Shown: in pieces, positions 1-9,181 of the stretch
How the letters are laid out: every line of letters begins with the position of its first letter
Position numbering within the stretch: position 1 is the first letter of the stretch
Assembly: GCA_030525985.1 (NCBI GenBank)
Contig: JAUNDR010000005.1
Coordinates: 22,587-70,099, forward strand
Source: Slackia sp.
GTDB taxonomy: Bacteria > Actinomycetota > Coriobacteriia > Coriobacteriales > Eggerthellaceae
Length of the DNA: 47,513 nt
Reading direction: 5' to 3'
Made by a program: the position numbers and the translations under genes
The notes under the pieces: generated by a model
Databases searched by the model: none
What the model was told of the DNA's origin: nothing
Seen by the model: the letters and a program-made list of their open reading frames with translations, nothing else

Positions 1-99
1 GGGCGCGCGGTTGGGCGGATTATTCAAATTATCGAAACAAACCGCGGCGATCGTCATCGCGGTTCCGCGTGCGGAAAGCGACGTCGCGCGGGGCCGTGC

Positions 100-2286
100 C
101 TAGCGTTTCAGCAGCGGCGTGATGGGACCCGGCGCAAGGATGGTGATGCGCCCCGTCGCGCGCGAGATGCTCGTGTAAAGGCGGTTTCTCGCCACGCGCT
201 CGTCACCGAACACCTCTTCGCGCGCATCGGGGATGATCACGTGGTCGAATTCGAGGCCCTTGGCGAATTCGAGCGTCATGAGCACCGCGCCGCTTGCGGG
301 AAGCGTCGCTTCGTCGTCGATGACGACCGGCGCGTCGCTGCCGAGCATCTTCGCGATGCGCTTGAGCGTTGCACGGTCGTCGGCGATAAGCGCCGTTAGT
401 CCGGCGTTTTCTTTCGCTTCGAGGACGGCTGCGCGCAGGGCGTTTTCGTAGGCGGCCTCATCGGCGAATGCGGCGATCTTCGGCTCGTCGCGCAGATGCT
501 GGACCGAGGAGACGCGCATGCGGTCGCCCTCGGGCATCAGGGCGGCGAACAGCTCGGTGATCTGCGGGGATGAGCGATAGCTCGTCATCAGGCGGCATTC
601 CTCCACCTGCAGGCCCGTCTGCTCGAAGAGCGCCCGCACGTCGGCAAACGACGCGGTGTGCGCCTTGATGGCCTGGTTCTCATCTCCCAAAAGCAGGAAG
701 CGCGCCCGGCGGAAGTAGCGGCGCAGCACCATGAGCTGGGCGCACGTGTAGTCCTGCACCTCGTCGATCATCACGTATTTGACGCTTGCGTCGCTCATGC
801 CCGTGATCGCCATCTTGAGATAGGCCCATTCCACGGGCAAAAAGCCCTCGACGTGCAGAAGGCGCATGCCGATGCGGTCGATGCGCAGCCACTCGTCGCG
901 CTCGACGACATCGAAGGCGGCGGCGAAGCGGTCGTTAAGATAGGTCAGGGCGCACTCGCGCATCTCGGCATCGGTCTGAGGCGCGATGGTCTCGTGGAAG
1001 ATACGCACTTGCTCCTGGACGGAAAGCGCGGCGGTTTCGTTTTGCGCGCGCTCGGTGGCCGCCATCTGCTTCAGACGGCTTCGCAGGCGTTTGTGCAGCT
1101 CTTCGCGCATGAGCGTGACCAGGTGGGGTCCTGCCGGGATGCGCTTGAACTTGTCGGCGACCTGGCGGATCTGGCCGGCGGATATCAGCTGCACGCCGTC
1201 GCAGACGATGTCTTTGAAGTCGTCGGCGTCGAAGCGCAGCATGCGCACGGCATCGTCGATGCGCGCGAGCGACGAAAGCTCGACATCCGCGCGCCCGCGG
1301 CTGCGCTCGGCGGGCATGATGCTTGCCATGAACTGGTTGAACGTCATGGTTTCGGGGTTGCGCTCTCCTAGGTCGGGAAGCACCTGCTCGATATAGCGGC
1401 TGAATACCGGATTCGGGGTGATCAGCTGCACCTCTTCGGGACGCAACGTTTCGCGCTGGCGGTAGAACAGATAGGCGATGCGCTGCATGAGCACCGAGGT
1501 CTTGCCCGATCCGGCGATGCCGTTGACCAACAGCACGTCGCAATCTTCGTGGCGGATGACCTCGTTTTGCTCCTTCTGGATGGTGGCGGTGATCGCTTTC
1601 ATCTGCGCGGTGCGCTCTTTGGAAAGCGAGGCGAGCAGCATGGCGTCTTGGATGGCCACCGTGGTATCGAAATAGGCGTTGAGGCGGTCGGCTTCGATGT
1701 CGAATTGGCGGCGCAGCTTCAGGTCGGCCTTGATGGTGCGCCCGTTGGCGACATACGAGGTGGGGCCGTTTTCCTGGTTGTAGTACGTTTCGGCGACAGG
1801 GGAGCGCCAGTCCACCACGAGGCGCTTGTAATTCTCGTCGGAGATGCCGGCGTTGCCGATGTAGAGCTCTTTGGGCGCGTCGCCCGGCTTGTACTGCAAA
1901 ACCACCTTCGCGAAATACGGCTGGTGCAAAAGCATGCGCACCTTTTGGAGGTTTTGGAAATTCAGCTCCTGCGTGGCGTTGTACAGGTCGATCGATTTGT
2001 TCGCCGAGGCGAATTCGGCATAGGTTTCGAACGCCTCGCCCATGCTGGCGAAGTTGCCGGTCAGCTCGTCTGCGAGCATTTCCTTATCGGCCGCCACCTC
2101 GTCATCGAGCTTCTGGATCCTGGCGACAAGCGAGCGCTCCATGCCGTTGAGCGTGGCGAAGACATCCGAAAGATGGCGCTGCTCTTCTTGGAAGACGGGA
2201 TCGGCGGCGTTCGCCGCGCGTTCGGCTTCGACGGTTTCCTCGTCGGTCGGTCGGGGGATGTTCGGCTGTGCTGGGTCGGTGAACAC
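100..2286 (-). CDS. helD: HelD-like superfamily 1 (UvrD/Rep-type) helicase
   Basis: Superfamily 1 ATPase of the HelD type. Family knowledge: in Gram-positive bacteria HelD binds RNA polymerase and recycles stalled complexes. Visible motifs: a charged, probably coiled-coil N-terminus (about residues 15-90); Walker A GIAGSGKTS near residue 255, set far from the N-terminus as in HelD; motif II IDEVQDY near 512; and GLEFDHVII (motif V type) near 680. The frame is open to 2409, but the start is placed at a GTG (2284-2286) because AAGGAG lies 5 nt upstream on the minus strand. The upstream in-frame ATGs have no Shine-Dalgarno. This gives 728 aa, in the usual HelD range. The gene stands alone and is divergent from the next helicase. 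DNA helicase IV would be the alternative name; the N-terminal architecture favours HelD. Confidence 0.85.
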   Translation of the reverse strand: MFTDPAQPNIPRPTDEETVEAERAANAADPVFQEEQRHLSDVFATLNGMERSLVARIQKLDDEVAADKEMLADELTGNFASMGEAFETYAEFASANKSIDLYNATQELNFQNLQKVRMLLHQPYFAKVVLQYKPGDAPKELYIGNAGISDENYKRLVVDWRSPVAETYYNQENGPTSYVANGRTIKADLKLRRQFDIEADRLNAYFDTTVAIQDAMLLASLSKERTAQMKAITATIQKEQNEVIRHEDCDVLLVNGIAGSGKTSVLMQRIAYLFYRQRETLRPEEVQLITPNPVFSRYIEQVLPDLGERNPETMTFNQFMASIMPAERSRGRADVELSSLARIDDAVRMLRFDADDFKDIVCDGVQLISAGQIRQVADKFKRIPAGPHLVTLMREELHKRLRSRLKQMAATERAQNETAALSVQEQVRIFHETIAPQTDAEMRECALTYLNDRFAAAFDVVERDEWLRIDRIGMRLLHVEGFLPVEWAYLKMAITGMSDASVKYVMIDEVQDYTCAQLMVLRRYFRRARFLLLGDENQAIKAHTASFADVRALFEQTGLQVEECRLMTSYRSSPQITELFAALMPEGDRMRVSSVQHLRDEPKIAAFADEAAYENALRAAVLEAKENAGLTALIADDRATLKRIAKMLGSDAPVVIDDEATLPASGAVLMTLEFAKGLEFDHVIIPDAREEVFGDERVARNRLYTSISRATGRITILAPGPITPLLKR

Positions 2287-2485
2287 GTATGCTCCTTGCG
2301 GTTCGTCGGTTGTGTGGCGGGGCGGCGCAGACGCAAACGCCGCCGCCATGAAAACGTATCCCGGGTACAATGGCATATGCGCGTCCGTCCGTGGGGGGCG
2401 ACGCGTCATTTTGCACGATAATTACGGCTTGCCCGCGCATCGCGCGGCGTTTTCCGACGCCGCTTTTCGCTCTATCGCATGAAGC

Positions 2486-5344
2486 ATGCGGATGCGCGGA
2501 GCCATGACGGATGGAATCGATTCGATGACTGATAAGGATGGCGGAGTGGAAGAAAACGCAGAAGAGGCCACAGGCGGTGCCGACGCCGCGGCTTACGGAT
2601 CGCTCGGCGCCCTCGTGCCCGATGCGGTATGGGACAAATATTGGGATTACTCTCAGGACGAAGAAGGCGGCTGGGCTGAGGCCGGTTTGTCGGATGAGTT
2701 CGATCCCGGGGATGCGGAAGAGGAGGGACGCCATACTCAAACAGTCCTGAGCTCGCACGATCGCCCCGCTGGGGCAATCGGCTCGTGCGGAACTGCGCGT
2801 GGCATCCCTCCTCTTCCTTCGGATGGCAAGAGCGTGCCCCGAGACTCGGCGCCCTCTCTTCCGACCGCGGAAGAGGCGCTCGAGATGTTTTTGGAGTGGG
2901 TGGACGAGCGCGGCATCGAGCCGTGGCCTCATCAGGAGGAAGCTCTCATGGGGCTTATGATGGGCGATCACGTGATCTTGGGCACGCCCACCGGTTCGGG
3001 CAAATCGCTTGTGGCGCTGGGTATGCATTTCATGGCGATCATGACGGGCAAGGTGTCGTATTACACGGCGCCGATCAAAGCGCTTGTCAGCGAGAAGTTC
3101 TTCTCGCTCGTCGAGGTGCTCGGCCGAGAGAACGTGGGCATGATCACGGGCGACGTGTCCATCAATCCCTACGCGCCCGTGGTGTGCTGCACGGCGGAAA
3201 TCCTCGCCAACCAGGCGTTGCGCGAGGGCGAGCGCGCCGATGTGGGTTGCGTGGCGATGGACGAGTTCCATTTCTACGGCGACCCGCAGCGCGGCTGGGC
3301 GTGGCAGGTTCCGCTGCTCACGCTTCCGCATACGCAGTTTTTGCTGATGAGCGCCACGCTCGGCGACACATCCCGCATCGTGGAAACGCTCAAAGAGCAT
3401 ACCGATTTCGACGTGGACGTCATCGCCGACGCGCCGCGTCCGGTGCCGTTGAGCTATCAGTACGTGACCACGTCGCTGGAAGGCACGGTGGAGCTCGCCA
3501 TCCGCGCGCAGGAAACGCCGCTTTACATCGTGCATTTCTCGCAGGATGCCGCCCTCGACACCGCGCAATCGCTTGCGAGCTACGGCGTTGCCACCAAGGA
3601 GCAGCGCGAGGCGATCAAGCAGGCCATCAAGGGCGTGCGCTTCACCACGGCATTCGGCAAAACGCTGCAGCGCTTGCTCGGCTGCGGCGTGGGCGTGCAT
3701 CATGCGGGCATGCTGCCGCGCTACCGCCTTGCGATGGAGAAACTCGCCCAGCAGGGGCTTTTGCCGGTCATCTGCGGCACCGACACGCTCGGCGTGGGCA
3801 TCAACGTGCCCATCCATACGGTGATTCTGACCGCGTTGACGAAGTTCGACGGCTTCAAGATGCGCCGCCTGCGCGCCCGCGAATTCCATCAGATCGCCGG
3901 TCGTGCGGGGCGTTCGGGGTTCGATACCGAAGGCATGGTGATAGCCGAGGCTCCCGAGCATGAGATAGAGAACGCCAAAGCCGCCATGAAGGCGGCGGGC
4001 GACCCGAAGAAGCTGCGCAAATTGAAGAAGAAAAAGCCGCCCGAGGGATTCGTCGGCTGGAACGAAGACACGTTCAAGAAGCTGATCGACGCCGCCCCCG
4101 AAACGCTCAAGCCGCGCATGCGCATCACGCATTCCATGGCGCTGGCCGTGGTCTCGCAAGGGGGAGACGCGCTTGCGCGCGTGCGCAAGCTGATCGACGA
4201 TTCGGCGCAAGAGCCTGAAGAGAAGGCGAAGCTCCATGTGCGCGCCGACGAGGTGTTCGCCACCCTGATCGACGCGGGCGTGGTGGAGCGCGTCGAAGGC
4301 GCCGACGGCGCGATCGAGTACCGCGCTACGGTCGACGTTCCCGACGATTTCGCTCTCGACCAGCCGCTTTCTCCGTTCTTGCTTGCGGCGCTCGAATTGC
4401 TCGATCCGGAAAGCGAGACGTATGCCTTCGACCTTATCTCCATGGTGGAGGCGACGCTCGAGAACCCGCGTCAGGTGTTGCGCGCGCAGGAGCGCAAGGC
4501 GCGCGAGCGCGCTCTGGCGGAGATGAAGGCCGACGGCGTCGAATACGAGGAACGCCTCGACCGCATTGCCGACATCACGTACCCCAAGCCGCTCGAGGAT
4601 TTGCTGAATGCGGCGTTCGCCCAGTACTGCGAATCGGTTCCGTGGGCGCGCGACTACGAGCTCGCGCCGAAATCGGTTTTGCGCGATATGCTGGAAACGG
4701 CGTCCGACTTCAAGGAATACGTGGGGCGCTACGGCATGGCGCGCAGCGAAGGGACGTTTTTGCGCTATCTGTCTGATGCCTATCGCGTGCTCGACCGCAC
4801 GATTCCCTTCGATAAGCGCGACGAGCGTCTGGAAGATATCGTGTCATGGCTCGGCCTGGTGGTGCGATCGGTCGACTCGAGTCTGGTGGACGAATGGGAA
4901 TCGGCGGGCACGATGGAAGATGCCGCGCCGCCGACGGAAGCCGATGCCGTGGTGCGCGACCGCCGCGGCTTGACCGTGCTGGTGCGCAATGCCCTGTTCA
5001 GGCGTGTGAGCCTTGCGGCGCGCAACGATTGCGACCAGCTCGGCGATATCGATACGGAATGGGGCTTCGGCGCGCGCCGTTGGCAAGAGGCGCTCGACGC
5101 GTTTTACGAGGAGCATGAAGAGCTGCTGCTCGATGCCGATGCGCGTTCGAATGCGTATTTCGTGGTGGACGAGGCCGACGAGCGCAGCGCCCGCGTCTGG
5201 CACGTGCATCAGATATTCCACGACGGCGAGGGCGATAACGATTTCGGTATCATGGCCGATGTCGATTTGGACGCTACGCAGGAAACGGGCGCGGTGGTGT
5301 TCGCGAACTACCGCGTCGGATTCGCGGAGGATATCCTGGGATGA
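2486..5344 (+). CDS. Ski2-like DEAD/DEAH-box RNA helicase with DUF3516-type C-terminus
   Basis: Superfamily 2 helicase. Motifs: Walker A GTPTGSGKS (about residue 166), motif II DEFH (about 259), SATLG motif III, GTDTLGVGINVP, and QIAGRAGRSG motif VI (about 469). The remaining 450 residues resemble the DUF3516 region of actinobacterial Ski2/Mtr4-like helicases. A role in RNA turnover is inferred from the family. The first 125 residues are acidic and low in complexity, and residues about 79-109 are encoded by a 94 bp palindrome. The start is uncertain: in-frame ATGs at 2486, 2492, 2504 and 2525 all have poor ribosome-binding sites. The longest is given, but 2525 has GGAA 8 nt upstream and may be right. 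A TACAAT hexamer at 2366-2371 could be its -10. A clear terminator follows the stop. Confidence 0.88.
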   Translation: MRMRGAMTDGIDSMTDKDGGVEENAEEATGGADAAAYGSLGALVPDAVWDKYWDYSQDEEGGWAEAGLSDEFDPGDAEEEGRHTQTVLSSHDRPAGAIGSCGTARGIPPLPSDGKSVPRDSAPSLPTAEEALEMFLEWVDERGIEPWPHQEEALMGLMMGDHVILGTPTGSGKSLVALGMHFMAIMTGKVSYYTAPIKALVSEKFFSLVEVLGRENVGMITGDVSINPYAPVVCCTAEILANQALREGERADVGCVAMDEFHFYGDPQRGWAWQVPLLTLPHTQFLLMSATLGDTSRIVETLKEHTDFDVDVIADAPRPVPLSYQYVTTSLEGTVELAIRAQETPLYIVHFSQDAALDTAQSLASYGVATKEQREAIKQAIKGVRFTTAFGKTLQRLLGCGVGVHHAGMLPRYRLAMEKLAQQGLLPVICGTDTLGVGINVPIHTVILTALTKFDGFKMRRLRAREFHQIAGRAGRSGFDTEGMVIAEAPEHEIENAKAAMKAAGDPKKLRKLKKKKPPEGFVGWNEDTFKKLIDAAPETLKPRMRITHSMALAVVSQGGDALARVRKLIDDSAQEPEEKAKLHVRADEVFATLIDAGVVERVEGADGAIEYRATVDVPDDFALDQPLSPFLLAALELLDPESETYAFDLISMVEATLENPRQVLRAQERKARERALAEMKADGVEYEERLDRIADITYPKPLEDLLNAAFAQYCESVPWARDYELAPKSVLRDMLETASDFKEYVGRYGMARSEGTFLRYLSDAYRVLDRTIPFDKRDERLEDIVSWLGLVVRSVDSSLVDEWESAGTMEDAAPPTEADAVVRDRRGLTVLVRNALFRRVSLAARNDCDQLGDIDTEWGFGARRWQEALDAFYEEHEELLLDADARSNAYFVVDEADERSARVWHVHQIFHDGEGDNDFGIMADVDLDATQETGAVVFANYRVGFAEDILG
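2720..2813. repeat. Palindromic (REP/MITE-like) element inside the helicase reading frame
   Basis: The outer arms GAGGAGGGACGCCA (2720-2733) and TGGCATCCCTCCTC (2800-2813) are inverted with one mismatch. Inner pairs continue: CAGT/ACTG, GCACGA/TCGTGC and GCCCC/GGGGC around a 3 nt loop at 2768-2770. The element adds about 31 in-frame residues without a stop to a poorly conserved part of the helicase N-terminus. Its size and symmetry resemble a bacterial repetitive extragenic palindrome that landed in frame. No second copy was noticed in the window. Confidence 0.55.
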
Positions 5345-5370
5345 GAAAAGGACGCTTCGGCGTCCTTTTT
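5345..5370 (+). terminator. Rho-independent terminator after the helicase
   Basis: The stem AAAAGGACGC / GCGTCCTTTT closes on a TTCG tetraloop and runs into a T-tract. It starts directly after the helicase stop codon. It is followed by about 140 bp of spacer before the convergent metallo-hydrolase gene. Confidence 0.88.
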
Positions 5371-5508
5371 CGTGCGGAGGCGAGGCGTTCGCTTGCGAAT
5401 GGCCTTCGGTTTTCATCTGCTCGCGACGCGTCGGTCCGGGCGACGGCACGCCGATAGGGGTAATTGCCTGGCTGCGCGCCGCGCGCGAGCTTTGTCGCTC
5501 TCGGGCGT

Positions 5509-6303
5509 TTAGGCGAGCGTAGTCAGACGTCCTTGGTATCCGCAGACGACGCGCGCGGCGTGCCCTTCGCCTGCAAGGGCGGCTTGTAAATTGCGTTTCG
5601 CCAGGTCGTATTCGTTGTTGTTTTCCGATATGTGCATGGCGGCCACCGCTTCGAGCCGATCGCTCAAAAGCGCGACGAGTTCTTCGGCTGCCTGGTTGTT
5701 GGAAAGATGCCCCGTATCGGAGGCGATGCGCTGTTTGATCGCATAGGGGTAGGGCCCCTCGCGCAGCATCTTTTCGTCGTGGTTGCTTTCCAGCGCCAGC
5801 AGGCGCACGTTTTCTAGATGGGCATGCGCGGCGCTTGTCACGATGCCGGTGTCGGTCATGAATCCGGCCGCATCGCCGTTCGCTTCGATGCGGAATCCGA
5901 ACGAAACGTCCGTATCGTGCGAGGTGGGGAAGGGAAAAACGGAAAGCCCCGCCGCCGACACGAGATGCTCGGTCGAAAGCGCCTGCACGCCGTATGCGTC
6001 GTCCGCCTCCTGCAAGGGCTTGCTTGCCCGCAGCGTTTCGGGGGCGGCGTAGATAGCGGGGCGGCGCCCGATTTTCGCAAGCCCGCGCATGACCACGCCG
6101 ATTCCCTTGGTGTGATCGCCGTGCTCGTGGGTGATGAGAATGGAGTCGATTTTGGCGGGGTCGATGCCCGATTCGTCGCATCGGGCGAAGAAATCACGCT
6201 TGCAGACGCCGCAGTCGATAAGCACGCCGCGGCCGGTGTCGGCGTTTTCGACCACGCAGGCGTTGCCGCGGCTTCCGCTGGCAAGGACATGAAGCTTCAG
6301 CAT
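5509..6303 (-). CDS. walJ: MBL-fold metallo-hydrolase, WalJ/YycJ type
   Basis: Metallo-beta-lactamase-fold hydrolase. The THEHGDH metal motif lies near residues 57-63, with later TSHDTD and SENNNE segments matching the WalJ/YycJ family. The N-terminus (LHVLASGSRGN) is also typical of that family. Family members are 5'-exonuclease-like proteins linked to cell-wall control or mismatch repair in Firmicutes. There is no walRK operon next to it here, so the role is inferred from similarity alone. GAGGAA lies 5 nt before the ATG. Length 264 aa, normal for the family. It may be co-transcribed with the small membrane protein upstream of it on the same strand (27 bp gap). Confidence 0.88.
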   Translation of the reverse strand: MLKLHVLASGSRGNACVVENADTGRGVLIDCGVCKRDFFARCDESGIDPAKIDSILITHEHGDHTKGIGVVMRGLAKIGRRPAIYAAPETLRASKPLQEADDAYGVQALSTEHLVSAAGLSVFPFPTSHDTDVSFGFRIEANGDAAGFMTDTGIVTSAAHAHLENVRLLALESNHDEKMLREGPYPYAIKQRIASDTGHLSNNQAAEELVALLSDRLEAVAAMHISENNNEYDLAKRNLQAALAGEGHAARVVCGYQGRLTTLA

Positions 6304-6330
6304 GGAATTCCTCGAGTGTCGGATTGCGGT

Positions 6331-6714
6331 TTAGTTGCCCGTGGAGAACATGATGATGCCGGTTTGCCCGAGGCCGATTACGCACATGGCCACGCCCACG
6401 ATGCCCAGGATGAGGCCTGCGGTGGAGGCGTTGTTGCCCTGGGTTCCGCTGAATGTCTTATGGGCGCGCGATGCGGCGATCGCGGCCAGTCCGAGCACGA
6501 GGGCGAAAGGAATGCCGATCACGCCGAAAATCGTGCCTTCGATGGCTGCGATGATACCCATGACCAGCGAGGCCGCAGCGCAGCTGTTCGTGTTCGCCCC
6601 GCTTTTCGCGCGAAGCCACAAAACGACGCCCGCTACGGCTCCGCCGACGAACAACGCGATGGCGGGCGTGACTGCGATGAGAAGCTCGGAAGCTCCGAAA
6701 CCGAAAATCTTCAT
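6331..6714 (-). CDS. Small membrane protein (DUF4190-like), paralogue of the next gene
   Basis: Unknown function. The 127 aa protein has three or four hydrophobic stretches: one near the N-terminus (ELLIAVTPAIALFVGGAVAG), a central GTIFGVIGIPFALVLGLAAI, and a C-terminal GLILGIVGVAMCVIGLGQTG. It is therefore almost certainly integral to the membrane. The open frame extends upstream to 6891, but the ATG at 6714 is chosen because GAAGGG sits a few nt before it and the upstream extension is Arg/Pro-rich junk. The central segment resembles that of the 126 aa protein encoded at 6869-7249, which suggests an old tandem duplication. Confidence 0.72.
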   Translation of the reverse strand: MKIFGFGASELLIAVTPAIALFVGGAVAGVVLWLRAKSGANTNSCAAASLVMGIIAAIEGTIFGVIGIPFALVLGLAAIAASRAHKTFSGTQGNNASTAGLILGIVGVAMCVIGLGQTGIIMFSTGN

Positions 6715-6868
6715 GGAATTCCCTTCGGTAAAGAAACGACTGCTGCTTAGTATAGGGGTTGCCGAGGGAATCCTGCGCGTGCGGGCGAAAACGATGCCGT
6801 CCGGTTTCCAGAGCGGCGGTTGTGCGCGGCGCTTTGCCGGGCTTCGACGCCGGTTTCGCTGCGGCGGG

Positions 6869-7249
6869 TCAGAAAACGAGCGCCGCCGCAACCGTGGCGA
6901 CGGAGAACGTGCTTGAAATCACGCCGAAAAGCCCGGCTGCGAATCCGATCCGATAGGCGCTGCTGCGCGATGCGGTGCGTTTGCGGTAGCCGCGCGCTTT
7001 GGAGAGCGCGCCTATGCCGAGCGCCGCTGCGAAGGGCGCCCCCATCACGCCGAAGACGGCCAGCTCGACCACGGAGGCGATGCCTGCGATGACGGCGGCG
7101 GTCGCAAGGCGCCGCTCGCCGCCCTTGCGATGCGCGTTTCTGGAAACGATGCTTGCCGCAAGGAAAGCGGCGAGCATCACGATGGCCGCGACGAGCGCGA
7201 CGATGAGCGTCTGCGCAGCCGCCGGGATTCCTGGAAAAAGCGCGCTCAT
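6869..7249 (-). CDS. Small membrane protein, paralogue of 6331-6714
   Basis: Unknown function, 126 aa. There are hydrophobic helices at about residues 13-35, 48-62 and 100-125. The middle one (ELAVFGVMGAPFAAALGIGAL) matches the central helix of the downstream paralogue, including the FGV-G-PFA pattern and the following basic segment. The ATG is supported by AAAGG 6 nt upstream. The gene lies 154 bp upstream of its paralogue on the same strand, possibly in one transcript. No enzymatic or transport motif is visible. Confidence 0.68.
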   Translation of the reverse strand: MSALFPGIPAAAQTLIVALVAAIVMLAAFLAASIVSRNAHRKGGERRLATAAVIAGIASVVELAVFGVMGAPFAAALGIGALSKARGYRKRTASRSSAYRIGFAAGLFGVISSTFSVATVAAALVF

Positions 7250-7450
7250 GGAAAACCTTTCGTATGAGACGATGCGATTTTCGCTTCAGTATAAACGTAT
7301 GCCTCGGGCGTGCATCTGAAGGAGCCGTACCGTTTCGCATGCGCCGGCGCGCTGAAAGCGCCGAAGGCTTTTGCGATGCGCCGGCGTTTTCGGGCGGCGG
7401 GGTATACGGACGGGCGCAGAGCCGCGCAACGCGTCCGTCCGCGCGTCTCG

Positions 7451-9160
7451 CTATGCGACCGGCGCCCCGCAGGGGTGCGTCGGGCGGGCGTCGAATGCGG
7501 CGTCTTTGGCGACGGTCGCATACAGCCGCCATCCGCCCGCCAGATTCGAGCAGTCGAAGCCGCGGCCGGCAAGCATCCTGCATGCCACGTAGCTGCGCAG
7601 GCCGCTGTGGCAGTTCACGAATACGGGGCGGCCCGCGTCGAGTTCGCCCAGGCGTTCGCGCAGATCATCGAGCGGGATGTTGACCGATCCGTCGATGTGC
7701 CCCTCGGCGTATTCCTTCGCCGTGCGCACGTCGAGCAGCTGCGCGCCCTGCGCGGTCAGCGCGTCCACATCGTGCCAATGATGCTGCTTCACGAGGCCGC
7801 ATCGGAGATTTTCGATGACGAATCCCGCCATGTTCACGGGGTCTTTCGCCGAGGAGTACGGCGGCGCGTAGGCCAGGTCGAGGTCTTCCAGGTCGGCGGC
7901 GGTCATGTGCGCGCGGATGGCCGTGGCGAACACGTCGATCCGTTTGTCGACTCCTTCGAAGCCGACGATCTGCGCGCCGAGAATGCGCCCGCTTTCGGGG
8001 TCGAAAAGGGTCTTCACTGACATGCCGCGCGCGCCTGGGTAATACGTGGCATGCGAAGGCGACGACGTGAACGCCTTGTCGCAGGCGAGGCCGGCGCGCT
8101 GCGCCGCCGTTTCGCTCAGGCCCGTGGCGGCGATGGTCATGTCGAAGACCTTCAGGACGGAAGAGCCCTGCGGCGCGGCGAAGGAGCGGTTGCGTCCGCA
8201 GATGGCATCGGCCGCCACGCGGCCCTGCTTGTTCGCGGGGCCGGCGAGCGAGATGAGCGCATCGTCGTCGCTGACGAAGTGTTTCACCTGCACGGCATCG
8301 CCTACGGCGAAGATCGACGGATCGGAGGTGCGCATCTGCGCATCGACGACGATCGACTTGCGGATGCCCAGTTCAAGTCCCGCTTCTTCGGCAAGATGGG
8401 TTTCAGGGGCCACGCCGATGGCAAGAATGGCGAGCGATGCGGGAATCGATTCGCCGTTGCCGCCGAGCACGCGCACCTCGTCGCGTTCGTCATCGGGTGC
8501 AAACCCCACGACATCGAAGCCGAGCCTCAAGTCGATGCCGCGCGAGCGCAGATAGGCGTGCACTTCGCATGCCATGTCGTAGTCGAGCGTGGGCATGACG
8601 TGGTTTCCGCGCTGAAGCAGCGTGACGGAGAAGCCGCGGTGCGCGAGGTTCTCGGCCATTTCGAGCCCGATGAAGCCGCCGCCGATCACGACGGCATTCG
8701 TTTTGCCCGCTTCGACCAGCTCGTCGGCGCGCTTTTTGATGGCGAAGGTATCTTCGACGGTGCGAAGCGTGTCGATGCGCGCATCGTCGATGCCGGGCAG
8801 GGAGGGCACGACCGCCTTCGCGCCAGGGGAGAGGATCAAATAGTCGTAGGACTCCTCGTAAAGACCGCCGTCGTCGAGACGGCGGATGGCCACGGTTTTC
8901 GCCGCGCGGTCGATGCGCACGGCTTCCTGGCGCACGCGCACGTCGATATCGAAGCGCGCGCGGAAGCTTTCGGGGGTCTGAAGCGTGAGTTTGCCTTCGT
9001 CTTGGATGGTCTCTCCGATGTAGTAGGGAAGGCCGCAGTTGGCGTAGGACACGTAGCCCGTGCGTTCGATCACGACGATTTCGGCCTGCTCGTTAAGGCG
9101 GCGAAGACGCGCTGCCGCCGTGGCGCCGCCCGCGACGCCTCCGATGATGACGACTTTCAT
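7451..9160 (-). CDS. CoA-disulfide / persulfide reductase with C-terminal rhodanese domain
   Basis: FAD/NAD(P)H-dependent pyridine nucleotide-disulfide oxidoreductase. Residues 1-440 contain the FAD-binding GGVAGGATAAAR, the single-cysteine active site SYANCGLPYY (Cys42), the NAD(P)H site GGGFIGLEMAENL, and the second FAD motif IFAVGDAV. Residues about 460-569 are a rhodanese domain with active cysteine in NCHSGLRSY (Cys517). This is the CoADR-RHD architecture; characterised relatives reduce CoA-disulfide, CoA-persulfide or polysulfide. AAGGAG precedes the ATG. A single-domain rhodanese ends 21 bp upstream, so the two form an operon for sulfane-sulfur handling. It is probably cytoplasmic, as no signal peptide is seen. 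Both catalytic cysteines are intact. The true substrate is not decided by sequence. Confidence 0.9.
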   Translation of the reverse strand: MKVVIIGGVAGGATAAARLRRLNEQAEIVVIERTGYVSYANCGLPYYIGETIQDEGKLTLQTPESFRARFDIDVRVRQEAVRIDRAAKTVAIRRLDDGGLYEESYDYLILSPGAKAVVPSLPGIDDARIDTLRTVEDTFAIKKRADELVEAGKTNAVVIGGGFIGLEMAENLAHRGFSVTLLQRGNHVMPTLDYDMACEVHAYLRSRGIDLRLGFDVVGFAPDDERDEVRVLGGNGESIPASLAILAIGVAPETHLAEEAGLELGIRKSIVVDAQMRTSDPSIFAVGDAVQVKHFVSDDDALISLAGPANKQGRVAADAICGRNRSFAAPQGSSVLKVFDMTIAATGLSETAAQRAGLACDKAFTSSPSHATYYPGARGMSVKTLFDPESGRILGAQIVGFEGVDKRIDVFATAIRAHMTAADLEDLDLAYAPPYSSAKDPVNMAGFVIENLRCGLVKQHHWHDVDALTAQGAQLLDVRTAKEYAEGHIDGSVNIPLDDLRERLGELDAGRPVFVNCHSGLRSYVACRMLAGRGFDCSNLAGGWRLYATVAKDAAFDARPTHPCGAPVA

Positions 9161-9181
9161 GATGGCTCCTTCGTCAGGCGT

